A stretch of 64,000 nt of DNA from Citrobacter amalonaticus (lineage in GTDB: Bacteria > Pseudomonadota > Gammaproteobacteria > Enterobacterales > Enterobacteriaceae). Of this stretch, positions 27,891-37,789 are shown piece after piece; position 1 is the stretch's first letter, and every line of letters starts with the position of its first letter. The stretch is taken from NCBI RefSeq assembly GCF_018323885.1, contig NZ_AP024585.1, positions 2,108,001 to 2,172,000 on the forward strand, in the 5' to 3' direction. The notes under the pieces are model-generated. The model was not told the DNA's origin, made no database searches, and saw only the letters and a list, made by a program, of their open reading frames with translations. Made by a program: the position numbers and the translations under genes.

Positions 27891-28637
27891 ATGTTAACGA
27901 TTAAAGATTTACAGGTCAGTGTGGAAGAAAAAGCCATCCTGCGTGGGTTAAACCTTGAGGTTCGTCCGGGGGAAGTGCATGCCATTATGGGACCGAACGG
28001 CTCCGGGAAAAGTACGCTTTCTGCGACGCTGGCAGGGCGTGAAGATTACGAGGTCACCGGCGGGTCGGTGATGTTTAAAGGCAAAGACCTGCTCGACCTG
28101 GCGCCGGAAGAAAGAGCAGGCGAAGGTATCTTTATGGCCTTCCAGTATCCGGTGGAAATCCCCGGCGTCAGCAATCAGTTTTTCCTGCAAACAGCGCTCA
28201 ATGCGGTGCGTACGTATCGCGGCCAGGAATCGCTTGATCGCTTCGATTTTCAGGATTTGATGGAAGAGAAAATCGCGCTGCTGAAGATGCCGGAAGATCT
28301 GCTAACCCGCTCGGTAAACGTCGGTTTTTCCGGCGGCGAGAAGAAGCGGAATGACATTCTGCAAATGGCGGTGCTTGAGCCGGAACTGTGCATTCTCGAT
28401 GAATCGGACTCCGGGCTGGATATTGATGCCCTGAAAGTGGTTGCCGATGGGGTCAACTCACTGCGTGACGGTAAGCGCTCGTTCATTATTGTCACCCACT
28501 ATCAGCGCATCCTTGACTATATCAAGCCGGATTTTGTCCACGTCCTGTATCAGGGACGGATTGTGAAGTCTGGCGATTTCACGCTGGTCAAACAACTGGA
28601 GGAGCAGGGATATGGCTGGCTTACCGAACAGCAGTAA
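27891..28637 (+). CDS. sufC: Fe-S assembly ATPase SufC
   Basis: 248 aa ABC-type ATPase. Walker A GPNGSGKST at residues 34-42, signature GFSGGEKKRND near 147, and Walker B LCILDESDSGLD near 167 with the Glu after the Asp retained. It binds SufB and SufD and drives a conformational change of the scaffold; it is not a transporter. It overlaps sufD by 26 bp. Confidence 0.97.
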   Translation: MLTIKDLQVSVEEKAILRGLNLEVRPGEVHAIMGPNGSGKSTLSATLAGREDYEVTGGSVMFKGKDLLDLAPEERAGEGIFMAFQYPVEIPGVSNQFFLQTALNAVRTYRGQESLDRFDFQDLMEEKIALLKMPEDLLTRSVNVGFSGGEKKRNDILQMAVLEPELCILDESDSGLDIDALKVVADGVNSLRDGKRSFIIVTHYQRILDYIKPDFVHVLYQGRIVKSGDFTLVKQLEEQGYGWLTEQQ

Positions 28638-29883
28638 TGCGCTGCAACAATGGCATCACCTGTTTGAAGCACAGGGTGAGACGCGTTCTGAACAGGCACA
28701 ACAGCATCTCCAGCAGGTTCTGCGTCTGGGGCTGCCAACGCGCAAACATGAGAACTGGAAATACACACCGCTGGAAGGACTCAGCAACAGCTTGTTCGTC
28801 AGTCGTTATGCCGATGTTTCCCCGGCGCAGCGCGATGCGTTAGCGCTTAACGTGGAGGCATTGCGACTGGTGTTTGTCGACGGGCAGTTCAACCCGACGC
28901 TCAGCGACAGTTGGGAGAACAGCGGTTTTGAGGTGGCGATCAACGACGAGCGCCAGACCCTGCCGGTCGCGGTACAACCGGAAGTGTTTTTGCATCTCAC
29001 CGAAAGCCTGGCGCGTAGCGTGACCCATATTCGCGTTAAGCGTAACCAGCGCCCGGCAAAACCGCTGCTGTTGATGCACATCACCCAGGGCGTATCCGCA
29101 GAAGAGGTGAACACGGCGCACTATCGTCACCATCTTGAGCTGGCGGAAGGGGCGGAGGCGACGATTATCGAGCATTACGTCAGTCTGAATGATGCCCGAC
29201 ATTTCACCGGCGCGCGCCTGACCATGAACGTGGCGGCAAACGCGCACCTGCATCACATCAAGCTGGTATTTGAAAACCCGCTCAGCCATCACTTCGCCCA
29301 TAACGACATCTTGCTGGCGGCAGACGCGTCGGCGCACAGCCACAGCTTTCTGCTCGGTGATGCGGTGTTGCGTCACAACACCAGCACACAACTGAACGGC
29401 GAGAATACGACCCTCAGGATCAACAGCCTGGCGATGCCGGTGAAAAATGAGGTCTGCGATACCCGCACATGGCTTGAGCACAACAAAGGCTATTGCAACA
29501 GTCGTCAGTTGCATAAAACCATCGTCAGCGATAAGGGGCGGGCGGTATTTAACGGGCTGATTAACGTTGCCCAACACGCGATCAAAACGGACGGGCAGAT
29601 GACGAACAATAATCTGCTGCTCGGCAAGCTTGCAGAAGTGGATACCAAACCGCAGCTGGAAATTTACGCCGATGACGTGAAGTGTAGTCACGGGGCGACG
29701 GTAGGGCGTATTGACGATGAGCAGATGTTCTACCTGCGCTCGCGCGGGATTGCTCAACGGGATGCACAACAGATGATCCTTTATGCCTTTGCCGCAGAAC
29801 TGACGGAAGCGCTGAGCGACGAGGCATTGAAACAACAGGTGCTGGCGCGGATCGGCCAACGTCTGCCGGGAGGCATAGCATGA
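28612..29883 (+). CDS. sufD: Fe-S scaffold subunit SufD
   Basis: 423 aa, starting [20 protein letters not shown] inside the end of sufC, as in E. coli. SufD is a SufB paralogue (UPF0051) with the same C-terminal beta-helix and is needed for iron entry into SufBC2D. The conserved late segment [20 protein letters not shown] (about 354-373) holds the His important at the SufB-SufD interface. It overlaps sufS by 4 bp (ATGA). Confidence 0.96.
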   Translation: MAGLPNSSNALQQWHHLFEAQGETRSEQAQQHLQQVLRLGLPTRKHENWKYTPLEGLSNSLFVSRYADVSPAQRDALALNVEALRLVFVDGQFNPTLSDSWENSGFEVAINDERQTLPVAVQPEVFLHLTESLARSVTHIRVKRNQRPAKPLLLMHITQGVSAEEVNTAHYRHHLELAEGAEATIIEHYVSLNDARHFTGARLTMNVAANAHLHHIKLVFENPLSHHFAHNDILLAADASAHSHSFLLGDAVLRHNTSTQLNGENTTLRINSLAMPVKNEVCDTRTWLEHNKGYCNSRQLHKTIVSDKGRAVFNGLINVAQHAIKTDGQMTNNNLLLGKLAEVDTKPQLEIYADDVKCSHGATVGRIDDEQMFYLRSRGIAQRDAQQMILYAFAAELTEALSDEALKQQVLARIGQRLPGGIA

Positions 29884-31100
29884 CATTTCCCATCGACACA
29901 GTACGTGCGGATTTTCCAGTCCTCACGCGCGAAGTGAATGGTCTGCCGCTGGCGTATCTCGACAGCGCCGCCAGCGCGCAAAAACCGGCGCAGGTGATTG
30001 ACGCGGAAGCTGAGTTTTATCGTCACGGTTATGCGGCGGTGCACCGGGGGATCCACACCCTCAGCGCTCAGGCCACCGAAAAAATGGAGAATGTGCGCAA
30101 GCTGGCATCGCTGTTTATTAACGCACGCTCTGCGGAAGAGCTGGTGTTTGTGCGCGGTACAACGGAAGGCATTAACCTGGTCGCCAACAGTTGGGGGCCA
30201 GAGAACGTCCACGCGGGCGATAACATCATCATCAGTGAGATGGAGCATCATGCCAACATCGTGCCGTGGCAGATGCTGTGCGCGCGGGTGGGCGCTGAGC
30301 TGAGGGTGATCCCGCTGAACGCCGACGGCACATTGCAACAGGAGATCCTACCCACCCTGTTTGATGAGAAAACCCGGCTGCTGGCGATAACGCACGTCTC
30401 TAATGTGCTGGGTACGGAAAACCCTGTCGCCGAAATGATCGCGCTGGCGCATCAGCATGGCGCAAAGGTGCTGGTGGACGGTGCGCAGGCGGTGATGCAC
30501 CACCCGGTAGACGTTCAGGCGCTGGACTGCGATTTTTACGTCTTCTCGGGTCACAAGCTGTATGGCCCGACCGGTATTGGTGTGCTCTATGTCAAAGAGG
30601 CGCTGTTGCAACAGATGCCGCCCTGGGAAGGGGGCGGGTCGATGATCGCCACCGTCAGCCTGACGCAGGGGACGACCTGGACGAAAGCGCCGTGGCGCTT
30701 CGAAGCGGGGACGCCGAATACCGGCGGGATTATCGGCTTTGGTGCCGCGCTGGAGTATGTTTCAGCGCTGGGACTGGAGGCGATTAACGAATACGAACAG
30801 AACCTGATGCACTATGCGCTGGAGCAACTGAAGGCGGTGCCGGATCTCACGCTGTACGGCCCCACTGACCGTCTGGGCGTGATTGCCTTTAATCTCGGCA
30901 AACATCACGCCTATGACGTCGGCAGTTTTCTCGACAATTACGGGATCGCCGTGCGGACCGGACACCATTGCGCGATGCCGCTGATGGCTTTTTATCAGGT
31001 GCCGGCGATGTGCCGGGCGTCGCTGGCAATGTATAACACCCATGAAGAAGTGGATCGCCTGGTGACAGGCTTGCAACGAATTCATCGCTTACTGGGGTAA
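29880..31100 (+). CDS. sufS: Cysteine desulfurase SufS
   Basis: 406 aa, as E. coli SufS (type II NifS-like). PLP-binding Lys226 is in [12 protein letters not shown] and catalytic Cys364 is in [13 protein letters not shown]. It converts cysteine to alanine and forms an enzyme persulfide passed to SufE. Also called CsdB or selenocysteine lyase in older work. Coupled to sufD by a 4-bp overlap and 12 bp before sufE. Confidence 0.97.
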   Translation: MTFPIDTVRADFPVLTREVNGLPLAYLDSAASAQKPAQVIDAEAEFYRHGYAAVHRGIHTLSAQATEKMENVRKLASLFINARSAEELVFVRGTTEGINLVANSWGPENVHAGDNIIISEMEHHANIVPWQMLCARVGAELRVIPLNADGTLQQEILPTLFDEKTRLLAITHVSNVLGTENPVAEMIALAHQHGAKVLVDGAQAVMHHPVDVQALDCDFYVFSGHKLYGPTGIGVLYVKEALLQQMPPWEGGGSMIATVSLTQGTTWTKAPWRFEAGTPNTGGIIGFGAALEYVSALGLEAINEYEQNLMHYALEQLKAVPDLTLYGPTDRLGVIAFNLGKHHAYDVGSFLDNYGIAVRTGHHCAMPLMAFYQVPAMCRASLAMYNTHEEVDRLVTGLQRIHRLLG

Positions 31101-31112
31101 CAGGGAGGCACT

Positions 31113-31529
31113 ATGGCTGCGCTGCCGGATAGAGAAAAATTGTTGCGTAATTTTCAGCGTTGCGCTAATTGGGAAGAGAAGTATCTGTACATCATTGAGC
31201 TGGGACAGCGATTGCCGGAAATATCCGCAGCGGACCGTTGTCCTGAAAATACGATTCAGGGATGTCAGAGTCAGGTCTGGATAGTGATGCGCCAGAATGC
31301 GCAAGGCGTTATTGAGCTGCAGGGCGACAGTGATGCTGCCATTGTGAAAGGGCTGATTGCGGTCGTCTTCATTCTGTATCACCAGATGACGGCTCAGGAT
31401 ATCGTGAATTTTGATGTGCGGCCGTGGTTTGAACAGATGGCGCTCGCGCAGCATCTCACACCGTCTCGGTCGCAGGGTCTGGAAGCGATGATTCGCGCGA
31501 TCCGTACCAAAGCAGCAACGCTTAGCTAA
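31113..31529 (+). CDS. sufE: Sulfur acceptor SufE
   Basis: 138 aa. The acceptor Cys51 is in [10 protein letters not shown], the family active site. It takes persulfide sulfur from SufS and hands it to SufB. Last gene of the suf operon. A long imperfect hairpin follows (CCTGT at about 31550 paired with ACAGG at about 31582). A GGGAGG ribosome binding site is placed well. Confidence 0.96.
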   Translation: MAALPDREKLLRNFQRCANWEEKYLYIIELGQRLPEISAADRCPENTIQGCQSQVWIVMRQNAQGVIELQGDSDAAIVKGLIAVVFILYHQMTAQDIVNFDVRPWFEQMALAQHLTPSRSQGLEAMIRAIRTKAATLS

Positions 31530-31626
31530 ACTCAATAGACAGCTTTCATCCTGTCAGGTAAGGCAGCCGGCTGTCTTACAGGATTATCAGCATTCTGGCC
31601 ATGCCAGTGAATACAGGAGGTTGGGT

Positions 31627-32622
31627 ATGAAACGCGCGTCTCTTATTACTCTAATGCTTATCGGCGCTTACAGCGCCATACAGGCTGCCTGGGCGGTGGA
31701 TTACCCCTTACCGCCAGCAGGCAGTCGCCTTGTTGGACAGAATCAAACGTATACGGTGCAGGAAGGCGATAAAAACCTGCAGGCCATTGCCCGTCGTTTT
31801 GATACTGCCGCGATGCTTATTCTGGAGGCAAATAATACCATTGCGCCTGTGCCAAAGCCGGGCACCCTGGTAACGATCCCGTCACAGCTATTGCTGCCCG
31901 ATGCGCCCCGAGAAGGCATCATCGTTAATCTGGCTGAACTGCGGCTGTACTACTATCCGCCGGGCGAAAATATCGTCCAGGTCTATCCGATCGGTATTGG
32001 TTTACAGGGACTGGAAACGCCGGTGATGGAAACCCGCGTTGGGCAGAAAATCCCGAATCCGACCTGGACGCCAACGGCAGGCATCCGTAAGCGCTCTCTG
32101 GAGCGAGGCATTACGTTGCCGCCGGTGGTCCCCGCCGGGCCGAATAACCCGCTGGGGCTCTTTGCACTTCGTCTGGCGCACGGTAATGGCGAGTATCTCA
32201 TTCATGGCACCAGTCAACCAGACAGCGTGGGTCTGCGCGTCAGTTCCGGCTGTATCCGGATGAATGCCCCGGACATCAAAGCGCTGTTCTCCCAGGTTCG
32301 CACGGGAACGCCGGTGAGAGTGATTAATGAACCGGTGAAATATTCCGTGGAGCCGAGCGGACTGCGCTACGTTGAGGTCCACCGACCACTGTCGCCGGAA
32401 GAAGAACAAAACGTACAGACGATGCCGTATGTGCTGCCTGCCGGGTTCAGCCAGTTTAAGGCGACGAAAGAGGTGGATGACGCTCTGGTGGATAAAGCGT
32501 TGTATCGTCGCGCGGGTTATCCGGTGGCGGTCTCTGCCGGGCAAACGCCAACGGTTGAAGCTACACCTGCTGTTCAGTCAGCGCAAAATGGATCAGTACA
32601 GGAAGAGACGCAGACGCAGTAG
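31627..32622 (+). CDS. ldtE: L,D-transpeptidase LdtE
   Basis: 331 aa from the ATG at 31627, which has AGGAGG 6 nt upstream; a TTG two codons earlier is unlikely. Signal peptide [20 protein letters not shown] with cleavage near residue 23. A LysM-like region follows ([20 protein letters not shown], about 42-61), then the YkuD catalytic domain (about 95-230) with [12 protein letters not shown] and the nucleophile Cys in [13 protein letters not shown]. It makes 3-3 peptidoglycan cross-links in the periplasm. It is convergent with lpp. The C-terminal 30 residues differ from K-12. Confidence 0.94.
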   Translation: MKRASLITLMLIGAYSAIQAAWAVDYPLPPAGSRLVGQNQTYTVQEGDKNLQAIARRFDTAAMLILEANNTIAPVPKPGTLVTIPSQLLLPDAPREGIIVNLAELRLYYYPPGENIVQVYPIGIGLQGLETPVMETRVGQKIPNPTWTPTAGIRKRSLERGITLPPVVPAGPNNPLGLFALRLAHGNGEYLIHGTSQPDSVGLRVSSGCIRMNAPDIKALFSQVRTGTPVRVINEPVKYSVEPSGLRYVEVHRPLSPEEEQNVQTMPYVLPAGFSQFKATKEVDDALVDKALYRRAGYPVAVSAGQTPTVEATPAVQSAQNGSVQEETQTQ

Positions 32623-32652
32623 TGAGAGTAGCGGGAAGGAAGAACGCGAGAC

Positions 32653-32681
32653 AAAAAAATGGCGCACAATGTGCGCCATTT
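32653..32681 (-). terminator. lpp terminator
   Basis: On the minus strand GGCGCAC, 3-nt loop, GTGCGCC then ATTTTTTT: a strong intrinsic terminator 20 bp after the lpp stop codon. The + strand side also has AAAAAAAT before the stem, so it can end the convergent ldtE transcript too. Confidence 0.9.
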
Positions 32682-32698
32682 CTATTACACAGGTACTA

Positions 32699-33243
<545 letters not shown>

Positions 33244-34656
33244 TTACAGTACGTGAACAGATGCCGTGTTAGTCGTGCCGCTCGGTACCAGAGCACCAGA
33301 AACCATCACCACAACGTCACCTTTCTGAGCCAGACCGCTCTGCTGAGCAACTTCTTTACCCAGACGGTAAAAATCATCAGTAGACGCGATTTCTTTCACC
33401 AGATGCGCCACAACGCCTTTGCTCAGCACCAGCTGGCGGGCTGTGACTTCGTTGGTGGTCAGCGCCAGAATGGTGGCGTCCGGGAAGTATTTACGCACTG
33501 CGCGAGCGGATTTACCGCCCTGAGTGGCCACCACGATCAGCGGTGCTTCCAGTTTTTCCGCGGTTTCCACCGCGCCACGGCAGACGGCTTCAGTGATGCG
33601 CAATTTGCGGCTGTCATTGTTGAAGTCCAGACGGCTGGTCATCACACGGTCGGTACGCTCACAGATGGTCGCCATGATGGTGACCGCTTCCAGCGGGTAT
33701 TTACCTTTTGCGGATTCGCCTGACAGCATCACCGCATCGGTGCCGTCGAGGATGGCGTTCGCCACGTCGCCCGCTTCAGCGCGAGTCGGACGCGGGTTTT
33801 TGATCATGGAATCCAGCATCTGGGTCGCAGTGATAACCACTTTACGCGCACGGATACATTTTTCGATCATCATCTTCTGCGCGAAGATCACTTCTTCAAC
33901 CGGGATTTCAACGCCCAGGTCGCCACGGGCAACCATGATACCGTCAGACGCTTCGAGGATTTCGTCGAAGTTGTTCAGGCCTTCCTGGTTTTCAATTTTG
34001 GAGATGATCTGGATCTTCTCGCCGCCGTGCGCTTTCAGGTGCTCACGGATTTCAACCACGTCAGAACGCTTACGGATAAAAGAGGCCGCAACAAAGTCAA
34101 CGCCTTGTTCGCAACCAAAGATCAGGTCCTGTTTGTCTTTTTCTGCCAGCGCCGGCAGGGCGATAGAAACGCCTGGCAGGTTAACGCCTTTGTTTTCGCC
34201 GAGGTCGCCGTTGTTCAGCACTTTACAGATGACTTTGTTGCCTTCGATCGCGGTGACTTCCATACCGATCAGACCATCGTCGACCAGTACGGTATTACCC
34301 ACGGACAGATCGGAGGTGAAACCTTCGTAGGTCACGGCAACGATTTCGTTATTCCCCACCACGGATTTATCGGTGGTGAAGGTAAAGGTCTGACCCGCTT
34401 TCAGGGAAACGTCGTTACCGCCTTCCAGCTTGATGGTACGGATTTCCGGACCTTTCGTGTCGAGCAGGATGGCCGCTTTCTTGCCGGTTTTGCTCATCAC
34501 GTTGCGCAGGTTCTGGATACGCTGACCGTGTTCTGCATAGTCACCGTGAGAGAAGTTCAGACGCATGACGTTCATGCCCGCGTCCAGCATTTTGGTTAAC
34601 ATCTCTTCAGATTCGGTTTTTGGACCGATGGTGCAAACAATTTTCGTCTTTTTCAT
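33244..34656 (-). CDS. pykF: Pyruvate kinase I (fructose-1,6-bisphosphate activated)
   Basis: 470 aa, the length of E. coli PykF, starting [20 protein letters not shown]. It converts PEP and ADP to pyruvate and ATP. It has the barrel signature with catalytic Lys in [16 protein letters not shown] (about 217-232), [11 protein letters not shown] near 243-253, TATQMLDSM near 278, and a C-terminal allosteric domain with [21 protein letters not shown] Cra-type operator lies about 205 bp upstream. Confidence 0.97.
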   Translation of the reverse strand: MKKTKIVCTIGPKTESEEMLTKMLDAGMNVMRLNFSHGDYAEHGQRIQNLRNVMSKTGKKAAILLDTKGPEIRTIKLEGGNDVSLKAGQTFTFTTDKSVVGNNEIVAVTYEGFTSDLSVGNTVLVDDGLIGMEVTAIEGNKVICKVLNNGDLGENKGVNLPGVSIALPALAEKDKQDLIFGCEQGVDFVAASFIRKRSDVVEIREHLKAHGGEKIQIISKIENQEGLNNFDEILEASDGIMVARGDLGVEIPVEEVIFAQKMMIEKCIRARKVVITATQMLDSMIKNPRPTRAEAGDVANAILDGTDAVMLSGESAKGKYPLEAVTIMATICERTDRVMTSRLDFNNDSRKLRITEAVCRGAVETAEKLEAPLIVVATQGGKSARAVRKYFPDATILALTTNEVTARQLVLSKGVVAHLVKEIASTDDFYRLGKEVAQQSGLAQKGDVVVMVSGALVPSGTTNTASVHVL

Positions 34657-35179
34657 GACAGTCTTAGTCTTTAAGTTGAGAAGGATATGGAAAGCCGGCT
34701 TCCGGAACGCACTGACTGGAAGCTAAACCTGTATTACGAAAGTTGTGATGCCTCGCACTAAGGATAGGTGACATCGATAGAGCGTGCAGAGGAATGTGTG
34801 CTCGTCGTTCAGCCCGACAAAAAGGGACGTTTTGTAGTCTCTGAGTATGACAGGTCAATGTGCTGAAACCATTCAAGTGACAATTGTCACGCATTATACG
34901 CTGAAACAGACACAAAAGGAAAATGGAAACGGTGTTTCAGAATACATCCAGGCAGTTACACAACAAATTGTTATTAAACAAGTCGTGTCTGCCAATTGCG
35001 CAAACGCAAAAACCAGGCTGTGTTGCGCAACCCAACTTATTCCTTCAAGTTATAACAAATGACTTTTAAATCATTTCAAATCTAAATTACCCTGATTACA
35101 CTCGTTTGGACATCCATACTGCTAAATAGCTGAAAGCACTGGCAGGATAACAATAAGCAGCCGCGGATACCCAAACGAC
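34657..35179. promoter_or_regulatory. pykF / metN-like divergent intergenic region
   Basis: 523 bp without a convincing ORF. It holds the long pykF leader and promoter with the Cra site at 34861-34876, then an AT-rich part before the metN-like gene. TGGACATCCATACTGCTAAA at about 35107-35126 weakly resembles a pair of MetJ half boxes; I would not rely on it. Confidence 0.55.
34861..34876 (-). promoter_or_regulatory. Cra (FruR) operator of pykF
   Basis: TGCTGAAACCATTCAA (complement TTGAATGGTTTCAGCA) is the Cra site known at E. coli pykF, where Cra represses. It is the counterpart of the activating Cra box at ppsA in this same window. Confidence 0.78.
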
Positions 35180-36202
35180 ATGATTGTCCTGAAAAATATT
35201 TCGAAAGTGTTCACGCCAGGCCGGCTATCCATTACTGCGGTTGATAATGTCAATTTGACCGTGGAGCAGGGACAGATTTACGGAATTATTGGCTACAGCG
35301 GTGCCGGGAAAAGCACCCTGATTCGTCTGCTCAACGGGCTGGAAAAACCAACCACGGGCAGCGTGACCATCAACGGTCATGATATTACTGCCGCTCGCGG
35401 CGAATCGCTGCGCCAGGCGCGCCTGAAAATCAGCATGGTCTTCCAGCATTTTAATCTGCTGTGGTCGCGCACCGTGCGCGACAACATCGCCTTTTCAATG
35501 CAAATCGCCGGTGCGCCAAAAGCAAAAATTCAGGCTCGCGTGGCGGAACTGATTGAACTGGTAGGGTTGACGGGGCGCGAAAATGCCTTTCCGTCACAGC
35601 TGAGCGGCGGGCAAAAGCAGCGCGTGGGGATTGCACGCGCGCTGGCCAACAGCCCGGATGTATTGCTGTGCGATGAAGCCACGTCGGCGCTGGACCCGCA
35701 AACAACCGATCAAATTCTTGATCTGCTACTTGATATCAACCGCCGCTTCCAACTGACGATTGTGTTGATCACCCATGAAATGCACGTGGTGCGCAAAATC
35801 TGCGATCGTGTGGCAGTGATGGAGAACGGTCAGGTGGTGGAAGAAGGCGACGTCTTGAGCGTCTTCACGCATCCGCAACAGCCGATTACTCGTCAGTTTG
35901 TCCGCCAGGTGGGACAGTATGCTGATGAAGAAGCCTTTAACCCGCAACTGGCGAGCGAACTGGGCGGCACGGTAATTAAATTAACCTTTACCGGGCACAA
36001 CACGCATCAGCCGATCGTTGGCGAACTGACCCTGCGCTACGGTCTGCCATTCAATATCCTGCACGGCAAAATGACCCAGACGGCGCATGGCGTGTTCGGC
36101 CAGCTGTGGCTGCACGTGGTGGCGTCGGAAGAGCAACTCAATAACATTCTGGACGACCTGCAAAAAAGCGGCATTGACGGTGAGGTGATTCAACATGGCT
36201 GA
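35180..36202 (+). CDS. MetN-like ABC transporter ATP-binding protein
   Basis: 340 aa. Walker A GYSGAGKST at residues 38-46, signature LSGGQKQRVGIARALA near 141, Walker B DVLLCDEATSALDP near 161, and the switch His in ITHEMHVV. The C-terminal 70-80 residues form the NIL/ACT-like regulatory domain typical of MetN, where methionine binds and inhibits transport. It overlaps the permease gene by 8 bp. It is a paralogue of the usual metN, which in E. coli is elsewhere. It could carry methionine, another sulfur compound or a related amino acid. The ribosome binding site is weak. Confidence 0.88.
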   Translation: MIVLKNISKVFTPGRLSITAVDNVNLTVEQGQIYGIIGYSGAGKSTLIRLLNGLEKPTTGSVTINGHDITAARGESLRQARLKISMVFQHFNLLWSRTVRDNIAFSMQIAGAPKAKIQARVAELIELVGLTGRENAFPSQLSGGQKQRVGIARALANSPDVLLCDEATSALDPQTTDQILDLLLDINRRFQLTIVLITHEMHVVRKICDRVAVMENGQVVEEGDVLSVFTHPQQPITRQFVRQVGQYADEEAFNPQLASELGGTVIKLTFTGHNTHQPIVGELTLRYGLPFNILHGKMTQTAHGVFGQLWLHVVASEEQLNNILDDLQKSGIDGEVIQHG

Positions 36203-36863
36203 GAATCTGTTTCCCCATCTGAAATGGGATCAATTGTTTGCCGCTACTCAGGAGACGCTGTACATGACCGCGCTCTCCGGGATTGCGACCTTTGTTCTCG
36301 GTATCGTCCTCGGACTGGCGCTGTTTCTTACCGCACGCGGCGGGCTGTTCCAGAACCGTGCGCTGTACAGCGGCATTTCGCTGGTGGTGAATATTTTCCG
36401 CTCGATCCCGTTCATTATTTTGATCGTCTTACTGATCCCGTTTACCAAAGCGATTGTCGGCACCATTCTTGGCGCGAATGCCGCCTTACCGGCGCTGATT
36501 GTCGGTGCCGCGCCATTCTACGCGCGCCTGGTTGAGATCGCCCTGCGCGAAGTGGATAAGGGCGTCATTGAAGCCACACGTTCAATGGGCGCTCGTCTTG
36601 GCACCTTAATTTTTCGGGTTTTGTTACCTGAATCGTCACCCGCTCTGGTGTCCGGTATCACCGTGACGCTGATTGCGCTGGTCAGTTACAGCGCGATGGC
36701 TGGGGTGATCGGGGCAGGTGGTTTAGGGAATCTGGCTTATCTGGAAGGATTCCAGCGCAACCACAACGACGTCACGCTGGTGGCGACAGTGACCATTCTG
36801 GTTATCGTCTTCATTATCCAGTTCTGCGGCGATGTGATCACTTCTCTGTTAGATAAACGCTAA
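36195..36863 (+). CDS. MetI-like ABC transporter permease
   Basis: 222 aa, five to six membrane helices, with the EAA loop EVDKGVIEATRSMGARLGTL at about 117-136 that contacts the ATPase. It is similar in length and layout to MetI (217 aa). Second gene of the metNIQ-like operon, overlapping the ATPase gene. Confidence 0.88.
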   Translation: MAENLFPHLKWDQLFAATQETLYMTALSGIATFVLGIVLGLALFLTARGGLFQNRALYSGISLVVNIFRSIPFIILIVLLIPFTKAIVGTILGANAALPALIVGAAPFYARLVEIALREVDKGVIEATRSMGARLGTLIFRVLLPESSPALVSGITVTLIALVSYSAMAGVIGAGGLGNLAYLEGFQRNHNDVTLVATVTILVIVFIIQFCGDVITSLLDKR

Positions 36864-36884
36864 TAAAATACGGAAACCATTATC

Positions 36885-37697
36885 ATGAAAAAATCACTGA
36901 CACTTCTCGCCGCAGCCACCTTAAGTGCCCTGAGCTTCGCCTCCTGGGCGGACACGCTGACCGTGGGCGCGTCTAACGTACCGCATGCCGAAATCCTCGA
37001 ACAGGCCAAACCGATTCTGGCGAAACAGGGGATCGATCTGGAGATTAAACCGTTCCAGGACTACATCCTGCCGAACACCGCGCTGGCGGGCCGTGAGATT
37101 GATGCCAACTACTTCCAGCATATTCCCTATCTGAACAGCGTGCTGAAAGACCATGCCGGGGATAAGACCTACGATTTCGTCAGTGCGGGCGCGATCCACA
37201 TTGAGCCTATCGGCATCTATTCGAAAAAGGTTAAATCACTGAAGGATCTGCCGGAAGGCGGCAAAATCATCATGCGTGATGCGGTGTCGGAAGAGGGGCG
37301 TATTCTGTCTATCTTCGAGAAAGAAGGCGTAATCAAACTGAAGCCGGGCGTGGACAAAGTGACCGCACGCATCAGCGACATCGTGGATAACCCGAAGAAG
37401 CTGAAGTTCCTGCCTAACGTGGAAGCCGCGCTGTTGCCGCAAATGTACAACAACGATGAAGGTGATGCGGTGGTGATTAACGCCAACTACGCTATCGACG
37501 CTGGTCTGGATCCGGTACACGACCCGATCGCGGTGGAAAGCGGTGAGAACAACCCGTATGCCAACATCATTACTGTGCATCGTGGCGACGAGAAGAAAAA
37601 GGATATCGTCGCACTGGTTGACGTCCTGCACTCAAAAGAGATTCAGGAGTGGATCCGCGCCAAATACAAAGGCGCGGTCATTCCGGTGAATAACTGA
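36885..37697 (+). CDS. MetQ/NlpA-family periplasmic binding protein
   Basis: 270 aa. Signal peptide MKKSLTLLAAATLSALSFAS with cleavage after ASWA, about residue 22. Unlike E. coli MetQ there is no lipobox and no cysteine in the whole chain, so this is a free periplasmic protein. The ligand-binding core has the family landmarks GASNVPHAEILEQAKPIL (about 28-45) and IDANYFQHIPYL (about 70-81). Third gene of the operon, 21 bp after the permease. A BIME-type repeat follows. Confidence 0.88.
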   Translation: MKKSLTLLAAATLSALSFASWADTLTVGASNVPHAEILEQAKPILAKQGIDLEIKPFQDYILPNTALAGREIDANYFQHIPYLNSVLKDHAGDKTYDFVSAGAIHIEPIGIYSKKVKSLKDLPEGGKIIMRDAVSEEGRILSIFEKEGVIKLKPGVDKVTARISDIVDNPKKLKFLPNVEAALLPQMYNNDEGDAVVINANYAIDAGLDPVHDPIAVESGENNPYANIITVHRGDEKKKDIVALVDVLHSKEIQEWIRAKYKGAVIPVNN

Positions 37698-37704
37698 TCC
37701 GTTT

Positions 37705-37775
37705 TTGCCGGGAGACGGCTTCGCCTTACCCGGCCTACGTTGTCCTGTAGGCCGGGTAAAACGCGCGAGCATTGC
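37705..37775. repeat. BIME-like pair of REP elements
   Basis: First unit: GCCGGGAGACGGCTTCGCCT then TACCCGGC at 37707-37734. The second is inverted and its arm forms a 12-bp perfect stem with the first (TACCCGGCCTAC at 37727-37738 with GTAGGCCGGGTA at 37747-37758). It lies between the convergent metQ-like gene and ttrA, where REP pairs are common. Confidence 0.75.
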
Positions 37776-37789
37776 CATCCGTGCAAGTG

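Noticed and set aside
28840..29886. 348-aa open frame opposite sufD
   Set aside because: Antisense of sufD; the real gene is complete and operon-linked on the + strand.
35107..35126. MetJ boxes upstream of the metN-like gene
   Set aside because: Each half site matches the AGACGTCT consensus at only about five of eight positions, which is too weak by eye to call.
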